The translations under genes were made by a program, and so were the position numbers. DNA of 64,000 nt from Herminiimonas sp. CN (GTDB lineage Bacteria > Pseudomonadota > Gammaproteobacteria > Burkholderiales > Burkholderiaceae_D), in the NCBI RefSeq assembly GCF_000622895.1, contig NZ_AVCC01000005.1:16708-80707 (forward strand). Direction: 5' to 3'. Below the pieces are notes generated by a model. That model ran no database searches. It was not told where the DNA came from and worked only from the letters and a program-made list of their open reading frames with translations. The number at the start of each line of letters is the position of its first letter. The stretch's first letter is position 1. Shown piece by piece: positions 9,373-21,571 of the stretch.

Positions 9373-10130
9373 TGTCCAACCAGATCAACAAACCCATTCT
9401 CGAGGTAAAAAACCTCTGCGTTTCTTACGGAAAAGTAGGAGCTATCCACAAAATCAACCTGACCGTTGGCGAAGGTCAAATCGTCACCGTGATCGGTCCC
9501 AACGGTGCTGGTAAGACTACCCTGCTCTCTGCCGTTATCGGAATGCTGCCGTCAACTGGCGACGTGATTTTTTTTGGCCAGCAACCAGAACGTGAAATAG
9601 AAACCATGGTCTCGCTCGGCATGAACCTTGTGCCCGAGCAGCGCGAACTGTTCGGCAGCATGAGTGTGGAAGAAAACCTGCTGCTCGGCGCTTTCCAGCG
9701 CTATCGCATGGGCAAGCGCGACCAGGCCGCCACCATGAAAGAGGTCTTTGACATGTTCCCACGGCTCTACGAGCGGCGGGTCCAACAGGCCGGCACCCTT
9801 TCCGGCGGCGAGCGTCAGATGCTGGCGGTGGGTCGCGCACTTATGGCCAAACCCAGACTTTTAATGCTAGACGAACCTTCACTTGGGCTTGCGCCACTGA
9901 TTACGCGCGATATTTTTCGTATCATTACCGAGTTACGCCAACGCGGCGTTGCTATTCTGCTGGTGGAACAAAACGCGCGCGCCGCGCTTCAGGTCGCCGA
10001 TTACGCCTATGTACTTGAAACAGGCGAAATTGCGATGCAAGGCCATGCACACAAATTGGCTAGCGACCCTCGCGTGATCGAAAGCTACCTGGGCTTGGGT
10101 GGAAAACACCAAGATATGCTGGCAAGCTGA
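9372..10130 (+). CDS. livF: ABC transporter ATP-binding protein, LivF type
   Basis: This 252-residue ATPase has Walker A GPNGAGKT (near residue 42), signature LSGGERQML (near 142), Walker B LLMLDEPSLGL (near 163) and the family's EQNAR switch region. It would pair with the LivG domain of the preceding fusion to power uptake. The start codon overlaps the previous stop (TAATG), so the three transporter genes form one tightly coupled unit. The unit is complete except for the binding protein, which is encoded divergently. Confidence 0.92.
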   Translation: MSNQINKPILEVKNLCVSYGKVGAIHKINLTVGEGQIVTVIGPNGAGKTTLLSAVIGMLPSTGDVIFFGQQPEREIETMVSLGMNLVPEQRELFGSMSVEENLLLGAFQRYRMGKRDQAATMKEVFDMFPRLYERRVQQAGTLSGGERQMLAVGRALMAKPRLLMLDEPSLGLAPLITRDIFRIITELRQRGVAILLVEQNARAALQVADYAYVLETGEIAMQGHAHKLASDPRVIESYLGLGGKHQDMLAS

Positions 10131-10457
10131 TATCCGCAGGCTAGATTGCAGCTTGAATTGGATGCCATACGAGTCGCTATTTTTCACTCCCGGCGGATAT
10201 CCCAATGACCTGATTTGCTGGGCTCTGAGCACTTGAAGCGCCGGGCAATCACACTATGAATTTCTTGCCACCGCCAAACTGAAAAGCAGTGCCTGCCGAC
10301 AGGGTAAATCGGAGAGCGAGCGCATTTCACGGCACCGAATACCTCACTTGCCGGGGATGTCTTGTTGCTGCAGGTTGAGCGTAGCGCTCTCTGCATACAT
10401 TGTATGGTTGAAAGCGTATCTGATAAACTGGAAGGTTTTTTGAATATCTATTAAATC
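10131..10457 (+). promoter_or_regulatory. intergenic region with inverted repeats upstream of the regulator
   Basis: No gene is seen here. The livF stop region begins a perfect 9-bp inverted repeat (GATATCCGC at 10129-10137 and GCGGATATC at 10193-10201) separated by 55 bases. Nearer the regulator, CATAC-att-GTATG (10394-10406) is a compact palindrome close to plausible promoter hexamers. It could be an autoregulatory operator, but this is inference. Confidence 0.4.
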
Positions 10458-11381
10458 ATGCCATCGACACTATTGACCATGCCGGAAGCCGAGCGCATCA
10501 CCGATGACGCCACGGCTGCCCTGCAAGCGTCCATGGCACAGAGCATCCGCTTCCTGCGCTCCCAGCGCGGCATGACACGCAAGCAACTGGCGCAACACTC
10601 CGGCGTTTCTCTGCCACATCTGGCGCGCATTGAAGGGGGACACGGCAATGTCTCGCTGCTGGTGCTGGGGAAACTTGCTCATGCGCTTAATCAGCCTATA
10701 GCCAACCTGATTTCCCCGCGGGAAAGTCACAGCGGCGACCTCGCTCTGATCATCGAATTTCTCAAGCGCCAACCGCCAGATACGCTCATCAGGATCAGAC
10801 GACAGCTGTTTGAACAGTATGATTTACCCCCCAAGGAGGATTGCAGCCGAATTGCGCTAATCGGTCTGAGAGGCTCCGGCAAGTCGTCAGTAGGATCGCT
10901 GCTTGCCGCGCGCCTGGAAGTTCCTTTCGTGGAACTCAACAGGGAAATCGAGCAGGAAGCAGGGATCAAGATGGAAGATATCTTTTTATTGTATGGCCAA
11001 TCTGGTTACCGAAATTTGGAACGCCGCTGCCTGGAGCGCGTTATCGCTGCACATCCGCGCGTGGTGCTGGCAACTGGTGGCGGCATTGTTACCGAACCGG
11101 CCACCTATGAATTATTGCTGCGCGCGTTTTTTACCGTATGGCTGTATTCCGATACCGAAACCTACTTCCGCCGCGTCATGTCGCAAAACGACGCACGTAT
11201 CGCCCACCCCAGCCTCTACAAGGAAGCCGTGGACGCCATCCGCCGCGCCATGGACTCCCGCCGCAGCCTGTATCAAATGGCGGACCATTCGCTGGAAACA
11301 ACAAAACTGAGTATCGAAGGGGTCGTTGAAAATCTTATTCCAATTTTAATTAAATCCCCCAGCGTGCAAGCAGACTCATGA
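10458..11381 (+). CDS. XRE-family regulator with C-terminal shikimate-kinase-like domain (BzdR/BoxR type)
   Basis: This 307-residue protein has two parts. Residues about 25-88 are an XRE/Cro helix-turn-helix (TRKQLAQHSGVSLPHLARIE). Residues about 130-300 resemble shikimate kinase, with the P-loop GLRGSGKS (136-143) and ATGGGIV (205-211). This two-domain layout is that of BzdR and BoxR, repressors of benzoate pathways that sense benzoyl-CoA through the kinase-like domain. It directly follows the transporter operon and faces away from nothing else, so it is the likely switch for the whole island. Its effector here may be a phenylpropanoyl- or aromatic acyl-CoA; that is inference. Confidence 0.88.
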   Translation: MPSTLLTMPEAERITDDATAALQASMAQSIRFLRSQRGMTRKQLAQHSGVSLPHLARIEGGHGNVSLLVLGKLAHALNQPIANLISPRESHSGDLALIIEFLKRQPPDTLIRIRRQLFEQYDLPPKEDCSRIALIGLRGSGKSSVGSLLAARLEVPFVELNREIEQEAGIKMEDIFLLYGQSGYRNLERRCLERVIAAHPRVVLATGGGIVTEPATYELLLRAFFTVWLYSDTETYFRRVMSQNDARIAHPSLYKEAVDAIRRAMDSRRSLYQMADHSLETTKLSIEGVVENLIPILIKSPSVQADS

Positions 11382-11844
11382 ATTGTGCTGGGAAAACTAT
11401 CTCGGCCAACGCGTAAAATCGCTCTGCAAGCGGCATCTGGACTGTTTCCTTCCGAATATCTTGTAATTTCTTCATTTTGACAGGTAAGAATCATAGAATT
11501 TATGCAAAACTAAAATTGAGTGCGGATGCGTTAAGTTTTAGTGATGCCCACCCCAGCTAGCTAACTGCCGGTATTTATTGCTAAGCCAGATAAACCACAC
11601 GCTAACGAATTTTGCAGACCGCGTAGACGATATAAGCCGCGACGCAATCCTCGGTTTTGCAGGACCAAAAAATGACGCCGCACTTGCGCACTTGGTGTGT
11701 GCGACGTGCAAACTTAATTGCCACGATGCCGTCAGATTGTGTGCTGCTCGACAACACAATAAGTGAGATCGCATTACTAATCTATTACTGTAAATTTTAC
11801 AAAAAAATATGGAAAGTTGCGCAAACACAGGGTTGCAGAGGGTA
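11382..11844. other. 463-bp intergenic region upstream of mfd
   Basis: This region is AT-richer than the flanking genes and has no convincing coding frame on either strand. A TTGACA hexamer occurs at about 11476, but no strong -10 follows at proper spacing. I see no tRNA, terminator or repeat copy. It marks the boundary between the catabolic island and core genes. Confidence 0.5.
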
Positions 11845-15429
<3,585 letters not shown>

Positions 15430-15475
15430 CATTAAACGTGACGTCCAAACCATTCAAACTATTTCCAGAACAACC

Positions 15476-16318
15476 ATGAATCTGATCCTGCAAGGCACCA
15501 GCACCGACCGCGCCACCATCGAACGCATCGCCGCAATGGCAGAGGCCAAGAACATCGTCGCCATCCACGGCAATGCCTACCGCTGCGAAGACATCAGCTA
15601 TTCGGACCAGCTGAAAGAGCGGATCGAAGCCGAGAGCCTCGATGCCGAGCTGGATGCGGCCTTCGTACCGCCGAATCTGGCCCTGAGCGACTTCAAGCTG
15701 GTAGCGATGGACATGGATTCGACCCTGATCACGATCGAATGCATCGACGAAATCGCCGACATGCAGGGCCTGAAGCCGCAGGTCGCAGCCATTACCGAAG
15801 CCGCGATGCGCGGCGAAATCGAATTCCGCGAAAGTCTGACCCGCCGCGTCGCGCTGCTGGAAGGGCTGGATGCCAGCGCGCTGCAGCGCGTGTACGACGA
15901 GCGGCTGCAACTGTCGATGGGCGCCGAGCCGATGCTGGCCGCAGTCAAGGCCGCCGGCCTGAAGACGCTGCTGGTGTCCGGCGGCTTCACCTTCTTCACC
16001 GACCGCATGAAGACCCGTCTGGGGCTGGATGTCACCCATTCCAACGTGCTGGAAATCATCGACGGCAAACTGACCGGCCGCGTAGTCAACGGCATCGTCG
16101 ATGCAGAAGAGAAAAAAGCCACGGTGGAACGCACCTGCGCCGCGCTGGGCATCTCGCCGGCCGAAGCGATCGTGATGGGCGACGGCGCCAACGACCTGCA
16201 AATGATGGGCATCGCCGGCATGTCGGTCGCCTTCCGCGCCAAGCCGATCGTGCGCGCGCAGGCCGACGTGGCCTTGAATTTTGTCGGACTCGATGGCATC
16301 TTGTCATTGTTCGAGTAA
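15476..16318 (+). CDS. serB: phosphoserine phosphatase
   Basis: SerB performs the last step of serine biosynthesis, removing phosphate from O-phosphoserine. The 280-residue protein carries the HAD-family motifs in order: DMDST (near residue 79) with the acceptor aspartate, SGGFTFF, and GDGANDLQMM. An N-terminal stretch of about 70 residues precedes the catalytic domain and resembles the ACT-like region of longer SerB proteins. It follows mfd by 46 bases in the same direction, an order frequent in betaproteobacteria. Confidence 0.95.
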   Translation: MNLILQGTSTDRATIERIAAMAEAKNIVAIHGNAYRCEDISYSDQLKERIEAESLDAELDAAFVPPNLALSDFKLVAMDMDSTLITIECIDEIADMQGLKPQVAAITEAAMRGEIEFRESLTRRVALLEGLDASALQRVYDERLQLSMGAEPMLAAVKAAGLKTLLVSGGFTFFTDRMKTRLGLDVTHSNVLEIIDGKLTGRVVNGIVDAEEKKATVERTCAALGISPAEAIVMGDGANDLQMMGIAGMSVAFRAKPIVRAQADVALNFVGLDGILSLFE

Positions 16319-16366
16319 ATCGCAATCGCATCCGACCCGCAGCGTTTCACCACCAAGGGAGCCCGC

Positions 16367-16729
16367 ATGTCGCAAGAAATCGTTTTCGATACCAGACTGG
16401 AGTCGGCCAAGAACTTGGCATGGTGGCTGTATCTGTTCCATGCCGCCGGGTTCGTGTTCTCGTGGGGCTTGTTCTCCTTCATCCCGCTGATCATCAATTA
16501 CCTCAAGCGCGATGACGCCGCCGGCACCTTCGTCCACAGCCACCACACATGGCAAATCCGCTCGTTCTGGTGGTTCCTGTTCTGGAGCGCGATCGGCTGG
16601 ATCTGCATCTTCACCTTCTTCGGCATGGTGATCGGGATTCCGATCCTCGGCATCGTGTGGATATGGAAAGCCTACCGCCTGATCAAGGGTTTTCTGGATT
16701 TGAACGACAACAAGGCGATACCGGCCTGA
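16367..16729 (+). CDS. DUF4870-like small membrane protein
   Basis: This 120-residue protein has three hydrophobic segments (about 18-45, 67-90 and 85-105) and the layout of the DUF4870 family: two helices joined by a polar loop containing SHHTWQIRSFWW. The function of the family is not known; its members are inner-membrane proteins. It follows serB by 48 bases with AAGGGAG ahead of the ATG, and a hairpin terminator within the downstream repeat could end the mfd-serB transcript. Confidence 0.8.
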   Translation: MSQEIVFDTRLESAKNLAWWLYLFHAAGFVFSWGLFSFIPLIINYLKRDDAAGTFVHSHHTWQIRSFWWFLFWSAIGWICIFTFFGMVIGIPILGIVWIWKAYRLIKGFLDLNDNKAIPA

Positions 16730-16762
16730 GCTAGCGAAGGAGCCGGAGCTCGCAATAAAAAC

Positions 16763-16800
16763 GCGGAGTATGCATGAATTTCATTGATACTCCGCTTTAT
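16763..16800 (+). terminator. hairpin terminator formed by the left half of the repeat copy
   Basis: A perfect 9-bp stem (GCGGAGTAT at 16763-16771, ATACTCCGC at 16787-16795) is followed by TTTATTTTTAT. It lies 33 bases after the stop of the small membrane protein and would end rightward transcription. It overlaps the first half of the 76-bp intergenic repeat. Confidence 0.7.
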
Positions 16801-16839
16801 TTTTATGCGGTATAAAAAAATACCATAACCAGTATATTA
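16764..16839 (+). repeat. 76-bp intergenic repeat, copy 1
   Basis: The copy begins CGGAGTAT and ends AGTATATTA, with AAAAAATAC at element positions 52-60 and GTATATT at 69-75, the same offsets as copy 4. CCGC at positions 29-32 can pair with GCGG at 44-47. It lies between convergent genes and ends seven bases from the metC stop codon. Confidence 0.75.
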
Positions 16840-16846
16840 TTCCGCA

Positions 16847-18019
16847 TCAGGACAAGGCGCGGCCCATCGCCTGCTCCAGGTCGGCAATCAGGTCTTGCGG
16901 ATCTTCCAACCCGATGTTCAGGCGCAGCAACTGCCCCCGGTGCGGCCAGTGGGCGCGCATGGTCTGCATCCGGTACGGCACGCACAGGCTGTTCGGGCCG
17001 CCCCAGCTGAAGCCGATCTTGAACAGCTGCAGCGCATCGACCAGGCCATCGGTCTGCGCTTCCGTGTAGCAGGCGTCGAATATCACTGAAAACAGGCCGC
17101 CGGCGCCCTGAAAGTCGCGCTGCCAGATGTCGTGCCCGGGGCAGTCCGGATAAGCCGGATGCAGCACCGTGGCGATCTCCGGACGCGACTGCAGCCAGGC
17201 CGCCACCGCGCGCGCCCCGGCGTCGTGCGCCTTCAATCGTAGCTGCACGGTCGGCAGACTGCGCAGCACCAGGTAGGCGTCATCCACGCCGACGCCGAAA
17301 CCGAGCCGCATGTGCGCCATACCCAACCGCTGATTCAACTCTTCGCCGCCGGTGATGACGGCGCCCATCAGGACGTCGGAGCCGCCGGACTGGTACTTGG
17401 TCAGCGCCTGCACCACGATGTCGACCCCGTGCTCGAAGGCCCGGAAGGCAATCCCGGCCGACCAGGTGTTGTCCAGCGCAACCAATACGCCACGCGCGTG
17501 CGCCGCCTTGCAGATGGCCGGGATATCGGGTATTTCCATCGAGACCGAACCCGGAGTTTCGGTCCAGATCAGGCGGGTGTTGGGCTGGATCAGGGCGGCG
17601 ATGCCGGCGCCGATCAGCGGATCGTAAAACCGGGCGGTGATGCCGAAATCCCGCGCCAGCCATTGGCCCAGGTCGCGGTTCGGATTGTACGCATTATCGG
17701 GAATCAGCACATCGTCGCCCGACTTCAGGAAGGCGAAGTAGACCATCGTGATCGCCGCCAGCCCGCTCGGCGCCAGCAGGCAATGCCGGCCGCCCTCGAT
17801 TTCGGCCAGCCGCGCTTCCAGCGTGAAGGTGGTCGGCGTGCCGTGCAAACCGTAGGTGTACGCATCTTTGTGCTGCCAATTGCGCGAACGCATCGCGGCA
17901 ATATTGGAAAACAGGACGGTGGACGCCGGATGCAGCGCCACCGGCAGGGCGGCAAAGCCCTCGGGCGGCTGGTAATCGCTGTGAATGAGCGCGGTCTGGA
18001 ACGATTTCTTGCGTGTCAC
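16847..18019 (-). CDS. metC: cystathionine beta-lyase
   Basis: This is a PLP enzyme of the Cys/Met metabolism family. The lysine that binds PLP lies in QALTKYQSGGSDVLMG, and the N-terminal LHPASTVLFSN and YTYGLHGTPTTF segments are characteristic of cystathionine beta-lyases. It would convert cystathionine to homocysteine in methionine synthesis. I place the start at the GTG at 18019, giving 390 residues, because AAAGG lies seven bases upstream. Another in-frame GTG 39 bases earlier has no good binding site. It is convergent with the serB transcript and separated from it by repeat copy 1. Confidence 0.85.
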   Translation of the reverse strand: MTRKKSFQTALIHSDYQPPEGFAALPVALHPASTVLFSNIAAMRSRNWQHKDAYTYGLHGTPTTFTLEARLAEIEGGRHCLLAPSGLAAITMVYFAFLKSGDDVLIPDNAYNPNRDLGQWLARDFGITARFYDPLIGAGIAALIQPNTRLIWTETPGSVSMEIPDIPAICKAAHARGVLVALDNTWSAGIAFRAFEHGVDIVVQALTKYQSGGSDVLMGAVITGGEELNQRLGMAHMRLGFGVGVDDAYLVLRSLPTVQLRLKAHDAGARAVAAWLQSRPEIATVLHPAYPDCPGHDIWQRDFQGAGGLFSVIFDACYTEAQTDGLVDALQLFKIGFSWGGPNSLCVPYRMQTMRAHWPHRGQLLRLNIGLEDPQDLIADLEQAMGRALS

Positions 18020-18067
18020 GATAGACCTTTCTGGCGTTGCCGTTGCGCCGGCAACCACGTTTATGCT

Positions 18068-18568
18068 TTAGCGCTTGCCGGCAGAGGCTGACTCGACCAC
18101 CGTCAGCACGAACGGGATCGAATTGGATTCGTCCTCCGCGTACCAGTTGCCGCTGTAGGTGTTGCCGATCAGGCTGCCGTTCCACTGACCTGATACGTTG
18201 GTGCCGTTGACCGACTCCTCCATCGCCAGCTCATTGCCCTGGTATTCGCCTGCCAGCGCAATTTTTTGCGATTGGCCGAATTCAAAATACCCGCCCTGCA
18301 CGCTGCCTTCGAATTCAGGATGCGGCTGCAGCCGCATCTGTATCTGGCGCGCACCCAGCGTGCCGCGCAGCAAGACCGGCTGGCTGAACAATTTAGCGGC
18401 GGATTCCGATTGCTCTGGCTTTGTAGCCGATTTCGCAGAAAACTGTGGCGGCGGTAGCGGCGGCACCCCCGGCGCGATCGTTTGCGCTGCGGCAAAAACA
18501 GCGCCGGACAGAGCCATCAGTATCAGGCCTGAGGTCAGTACGCTTGCGGCAAGCTTTGCGCTACGCAT
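18068..18568 (-). CDS. exported protein of unknown function
   Basis: This 166-residue protein has a signal peptide (SVLTSGLILMALSGAVFA) and then a proline-rich linker (GVPPLPPPQF). The globular part is rich in glycine, serine and beta-strand patterns, with no cysteine pair. I do not recognise the family. The start ATG lies three bases after the rimO stop, with GGAGG inside the rimO 3' end seven bases upstream, so it is probably cotranslated with rimO. It may be a periplasmic protein. Confidence 0.7.
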   Translation of the reverse strand: MRSAKLAASVLTSGLILMALSGAVFAAAQTIAPGVPPLPPPQFSAKSATKPEQSESAAKLFSQPVLLRGTLGARQIQMRLQPHPEFEGSVQGGYFEFGQSQKIALAGEYQGNELAMEESVNGTNVSGQWNGSLIGNTYSGNWYAEDESNSIPFVLTVVESASAGKR

Positions 18569-18570
18569 GC

Positions 18571-19932
18571 TCAAGCCTCCGCCCACAAGTCATGCGCGTC
18601 AGCGCCGGTGATGGTGACATCGATGAATTCCCCGACCACCAGTTTGCGGTGCGGCTCATACGGCGGCTTCACATACACCACGCCGTCGATCTCGGGCGCA
18701 TCGGCGGCGGAACGCGCCACGCCGCCATTGCGGTTGACTTCATCGAGCAATACGCGCATGGTCTTGCCGACCTTGGCCTGCAAGCGCTTCTTGGAAATTT
18801 CTTCCTGCAACAACATGACGCGGCCGCGGCGCTCTTCGCGCAACTCTTCCGGCACCGGGTCGGCCAGTTCGTTGGCGGTCGCGCCTGCCACTGGGGAATA
18901 GGCAAAGCAGCCCAGGCGGTCGATTTGCGCTTCCTTCAGGAAATCCAGCAGGTATTCGAACTCGGCGTCGGTTTCGCCGGGAAAACCGGCGATGAAGGTC
19001 GAGCGTATCGTCAGGTCCGGGCACATCTGGCGCCATTGCTGGATGCGCTCGATGTTCTTTTCGCCGCTGGCCGGGCGCTTCATGCGCTTGAGCACGTCGG
19101 GATGCGCATGTTGCAGCGGCACGTCCAGGTACGGCAATATCTTGCCCTCGGCCATCAGCGGAATGATGTCGTTGACGTGCGGATACGGGTAGACATAATG
19201 CAACCGCACCCAAGCGCCGTATTGGGCGGCCAGTTCGCCCAGCGCGGTCACCAGTTGCGTCATGTGGGTCTTGATCGGCTTGCCGTTCCAGAAACCGGTG
19301 CGAAACTTGACATCGACGCCATAGGCGCTGGTGTCCTGCGAGATCACCAGCAATTCCTTGACACCGGCCTTGAACAGGTTCTCCGCTTCCAGCATGATGT
19401 CCGCCACCGGTCGCGATACCAGGTCGCCACGCATCGACGGGATGATGCAAAAGCTGCAGCGATGATTGCAGCCTTCGGAAATTTTCAGGTAAGCAAAATG
19501 TTTCGGCGTCAGCTTGATGCCTTGCGCCGGCACCAGATCGAAAAACGGCGCGTGCGGTTTCGGCAGATGCACATGCACCGCATCCATCACCTCGCCCAGC
19601 GCATGCGGCCCGGTGACGGCCAGCACTTTCGGGTGCACCGACTGGATGATGTCGTTGCCGTCTGCATCCTTCTTGGCGCCGAGGCAGCCGGTGACGATGA
19701 CCTTGCCGTTTTCATGCAGCGCTTCGCCAATGGCGTCGAGCGATTCCTTTACTGCCGCATCGATGAAGCCGCAGGTATTGACGATGACCAGATCGGCGCC
19801 TTCATAGGACTTGGCGGTGTCATAGCCTTCGGCGCGGAGCTGGGTCAGGATTTGTTCGGAATCGACCAATGCCTTGGGGCAACCAAGGGAGACGAAACCG
19901 ACTTTGGGCGTGATTGTGGAAGCGTTGGACAT
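18571..19932 (-). CDS. rimO: ribosomal protein S12 methylthiotransferase
   Basis: RimO adds a methylthio group to an aspartate of ribosomal protein S12. The 453-residue protein has the N-terminal cluster cysteines (Cys18, Cys54, Cys83), the radical-SAM motif CNHRCSFC (Cys155, 159, 162) and a C-terminal TRAM domain. The start at [10 protein letters not shown] matches the usual family start. An upstream in-frame ATG would add 14 residues, and neither has a convincing ribosome binding site. It heads a short operon with the exported unknown protein. Confidence 0.93.
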   Translation of the reverse strand: MSNASTITPKVGFVSLGCPKALVDSEQILTQLRAEGYDTAKSYEGADLVIVNTCGFIDAAVKESLDAIGEALHENGKVIVTGCLGAKKDADGNDIIQSVHPKVLAVTGPHALGEVMDAVHVHLPKPHAPFFDLVPAQGIKLTPKHFAYLKISEGCNHRCSFCIIPSMRGDLVSRPVADIMLEAENLFKAGVKELLVISQDTSAYGVDVKFRTGFWNGKPIKTHMTQLVTALGELAAQYGAWVRLHYVYPYPHVNDIIPLMAEGKILPYLDVPLQHAHPDVLKRMKRPASGEKNIERIQQWRQMCPDLTIRSTFIAGFPGETDAEFEYLLDFLKEAQIDRLGCFAYSPVAGATANELADPVPEELREERRGRVMLLQEEISKKRLQAKVGKTMRVLLDEVNRNGGVARSAADAPEIDGVVYVKPPYEPHRKLVVGEFIDVTITGADAHDLWAEA

Positions 19933-20021
19933 AGAAAAGGGGGTCAAAACGAATCCGTTATTGTACCCCCTCATACCACGCTTGCCGAAACTGCAGCAGG
20001 AAGGCGCTTCTCAGACGCCGA

Positions 20022-20585
20022 TCATTGCTGCTTGTCGTCCTTTTCAGGCGCGACGAAAGGGAAAGCCGTGAACATGTTGACGCTCTTGCTCTGCATTTGC
20101 TCCTGCATCTGCACGAACAGGTTCTTGCTCTGCTCAATATAGTTGGTCATCATGCCCTGCATCATCGGCCCCTGCACGCTCATGAACTGGGTCCACATTT
20201 CGGGGCTGAAGGGTTTGCCATCGAAAGCGCCTTTCGAGTTTTCAGTCAGCTTGTTCTGGATGTCGATGAAAGCCTGAATATTCTTATCCAGATAGGAACC
20301 CATCATGCCTTGCATCGCGTGTCCGTAGTAACGAATGATCTGCGACAAGGCGGTGCTTGAAAACATCGGCACTCCGCTGGCTTCTTCTTCCAGAATGATT
20401 TGCAGCAGGATGCTGCGCGTCAAGTCTTCATTGGTCTTGGCGTCGACCACCATGAAATCCTCGTTATCGAGGACCAGCTGCTTGACATCGGTAACCGTTA
20501 TATACGAGCTGGTTTGAGTATCATACAGACGCCGATTCGGATACTTCTTGATCAAGCGCTCGGAAATTTTTTTTGCACTATTCAT
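20022..20585 (-). CDS. phaR: polyhydroxyalkanoate synthesis repressor
   Basis: PhaR represses phasin and other PHA genes and binds both DNA and PHB granules. The 187-residue protein begins with the PHB accumulation regulator DNA-binding domain (LIKKYPNRRLYDTQTSSYIT). The C-terminal half is rich in methionine and glutamine (QGMMTNYIEQSKNLFVQMQ), as in PhaR. The ATG at 20585 has GGAA five bases upstream; an earlier in-frame ATG would add ten residues. A terminator between phaB and phaR shows that it is transcribed separately from phaCB. Confidence 0.92.
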   Translation of the reverse strand: MNSAKKISERLIKKYPNRRLYDTQTSSYITVTDVKQLVLDNEDFMVVDAKTNEDLTRSILLQIILEEEASGVPMFSSTALSQIIRYYGHAMQGMMGSYLDKNIQAFIDIQNKLTENSKGAFDGKPFSPEMWTQFMSVQGPMMQGMMTNYIEQSKNLFVQMQEQMQSKSVNMFTAFPFVAPEKDDKQQ

Positions 20586-20755
20586 CGAAATTCCAGTTAT
20601 TGCGTCGCAACGCATTTCAAGCCATTCAAAAAATGCACGGTTGCACGTTTTTTCGGATTTCCATTATAGAGCGGATAAACCGATATCTCCAGAAAGCTGC
20701 TTTTCCCAGAATTATTGCAATGCAATGTAATGTAATGAATGGCGTTTGCAACAAG

Positions 20756-20786
20756 TAAAAAGGAAGCCGTTTTTACTACGGCTCCC
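20756..20786 (-). terminator. rho-independent terminator of the phaC-phaB transcript
   Basis: On the minus strand GGAGCCGT and ACGGCTTCC form a stem with a seven-base AT-rich loop, followed by five thymines. It lies directly after the phaB stop. Confidence 0.8.
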
Positions 20787-20793
20787 AGCCTGC

Positions 20794-21534
20794 TTAACCC
20801 ATGTGCAAGCCACCATTCAGAGAGAAATCGGAGCCGGTCGCATAACCCCCTTCATCGGACGCGATCCAGGCGATGATGGAAGCGATTTCTTCCGGTTCGC
20901 CCAAACGTCTGACTGGAATGCCGGCAACGATTTTTTCCAGTACGTCCGGCCGGATTGCCTTGACCATGTCGGTACCGACATAACCGGGCGAAACCGTATT
21001 GACCGTCACTCCTTTGGTTGCCACTTCTTGCGCCAATGCCATGGTAAAGCCATGCAAACCTGCCTTGGCGGTCGAATAATTGGTTTGGCCAAACTGCCCT
21101 TTCTGACCGTTGACGGAAGAGATATTGATGATCCGGCCCCAGCCGCGGTCAGCCATACCGTCAATAACTTGCTTGGTGACGTTGAACAGCGAATTCAGGT
21201 TAGTGTTGATGACTTCATCCCACTGCTGCTTGGTCATCTTGCGGAATTGGCCGTCGCGCGTGATGCCGGCATTATTGATCAGCACATCGATCTCGCCGAT
21301 TTCCTGCTTGACTTTATCGAAAGCCGCCTTGGTTGAATCCCAGTCGGATACATTGCCTTCAGAAGCATGCACGTCATAACCTTCGGCACGCATCTCGGCC
21401 AGCCATTTATCCTTGCGCGGAGAGTTCGGGCCGCAACCGGCGACTACGGTGAAACCTTCACTGCACAGACGCTTGCAGATGGGACTTCCAATGCCCCCCA
21501 TTCCACCGGTTACATACGCGATACGTTTTTTCAT
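20794..21534 (-). CDS. phaB: acetoacetyl-CoA reductase
   Basis: PhaB reduces acetoacetyl-CoA to (R)-3-hydroxybutyryl-CoA, the PHB precursor, with NADPH. The 246-residue short-chain dehydrogenase has the nucleotide motif TGGMGGIG at the N-terminus, NNAG, and the catalytic YSTAK. The ATG at 21534 has AGGAG eight bases upstream, better than an ATG nine codons earlier. The gene follows phaC by 37 bases. No phaA thiolase lies next to them in the window. Confidence 0.94.
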   Translation of the reverse strand: MKKRIAYVTGGMGGIGSPICKRLCSEGFTVVAGCGPNSPRKDKWLAEMRAEGYDVHASEGNVSDWDSTKAAFDKVKQEIGEIDVLINNAGITRDGQFRKMTKQQWDEVINTNLNSLFNVTKQVIDGMADRGWGRIINISSVNGQKGQFGQTNYSTAKAGLHGFTMALAQEVATKGVTVNTVSPGYVGTDMVKAIRPDVLEKIVAGIPVRRLGEPEEIASIIAWIASDEGGYATGSDFSLNGGLHMG

Positions 21535-21571
21535 GCTTGTCTCCTCTTTCGTTAAGCTCAAGTTATGTGCT

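Noticed and set aside
18445..20142. A 565-codon open frame opposite rimO and its neighbour
   Set aside because: It covers two genes and an intergenic gap on the other strand, with an unnatural composition rich in His, Arg and Gln.
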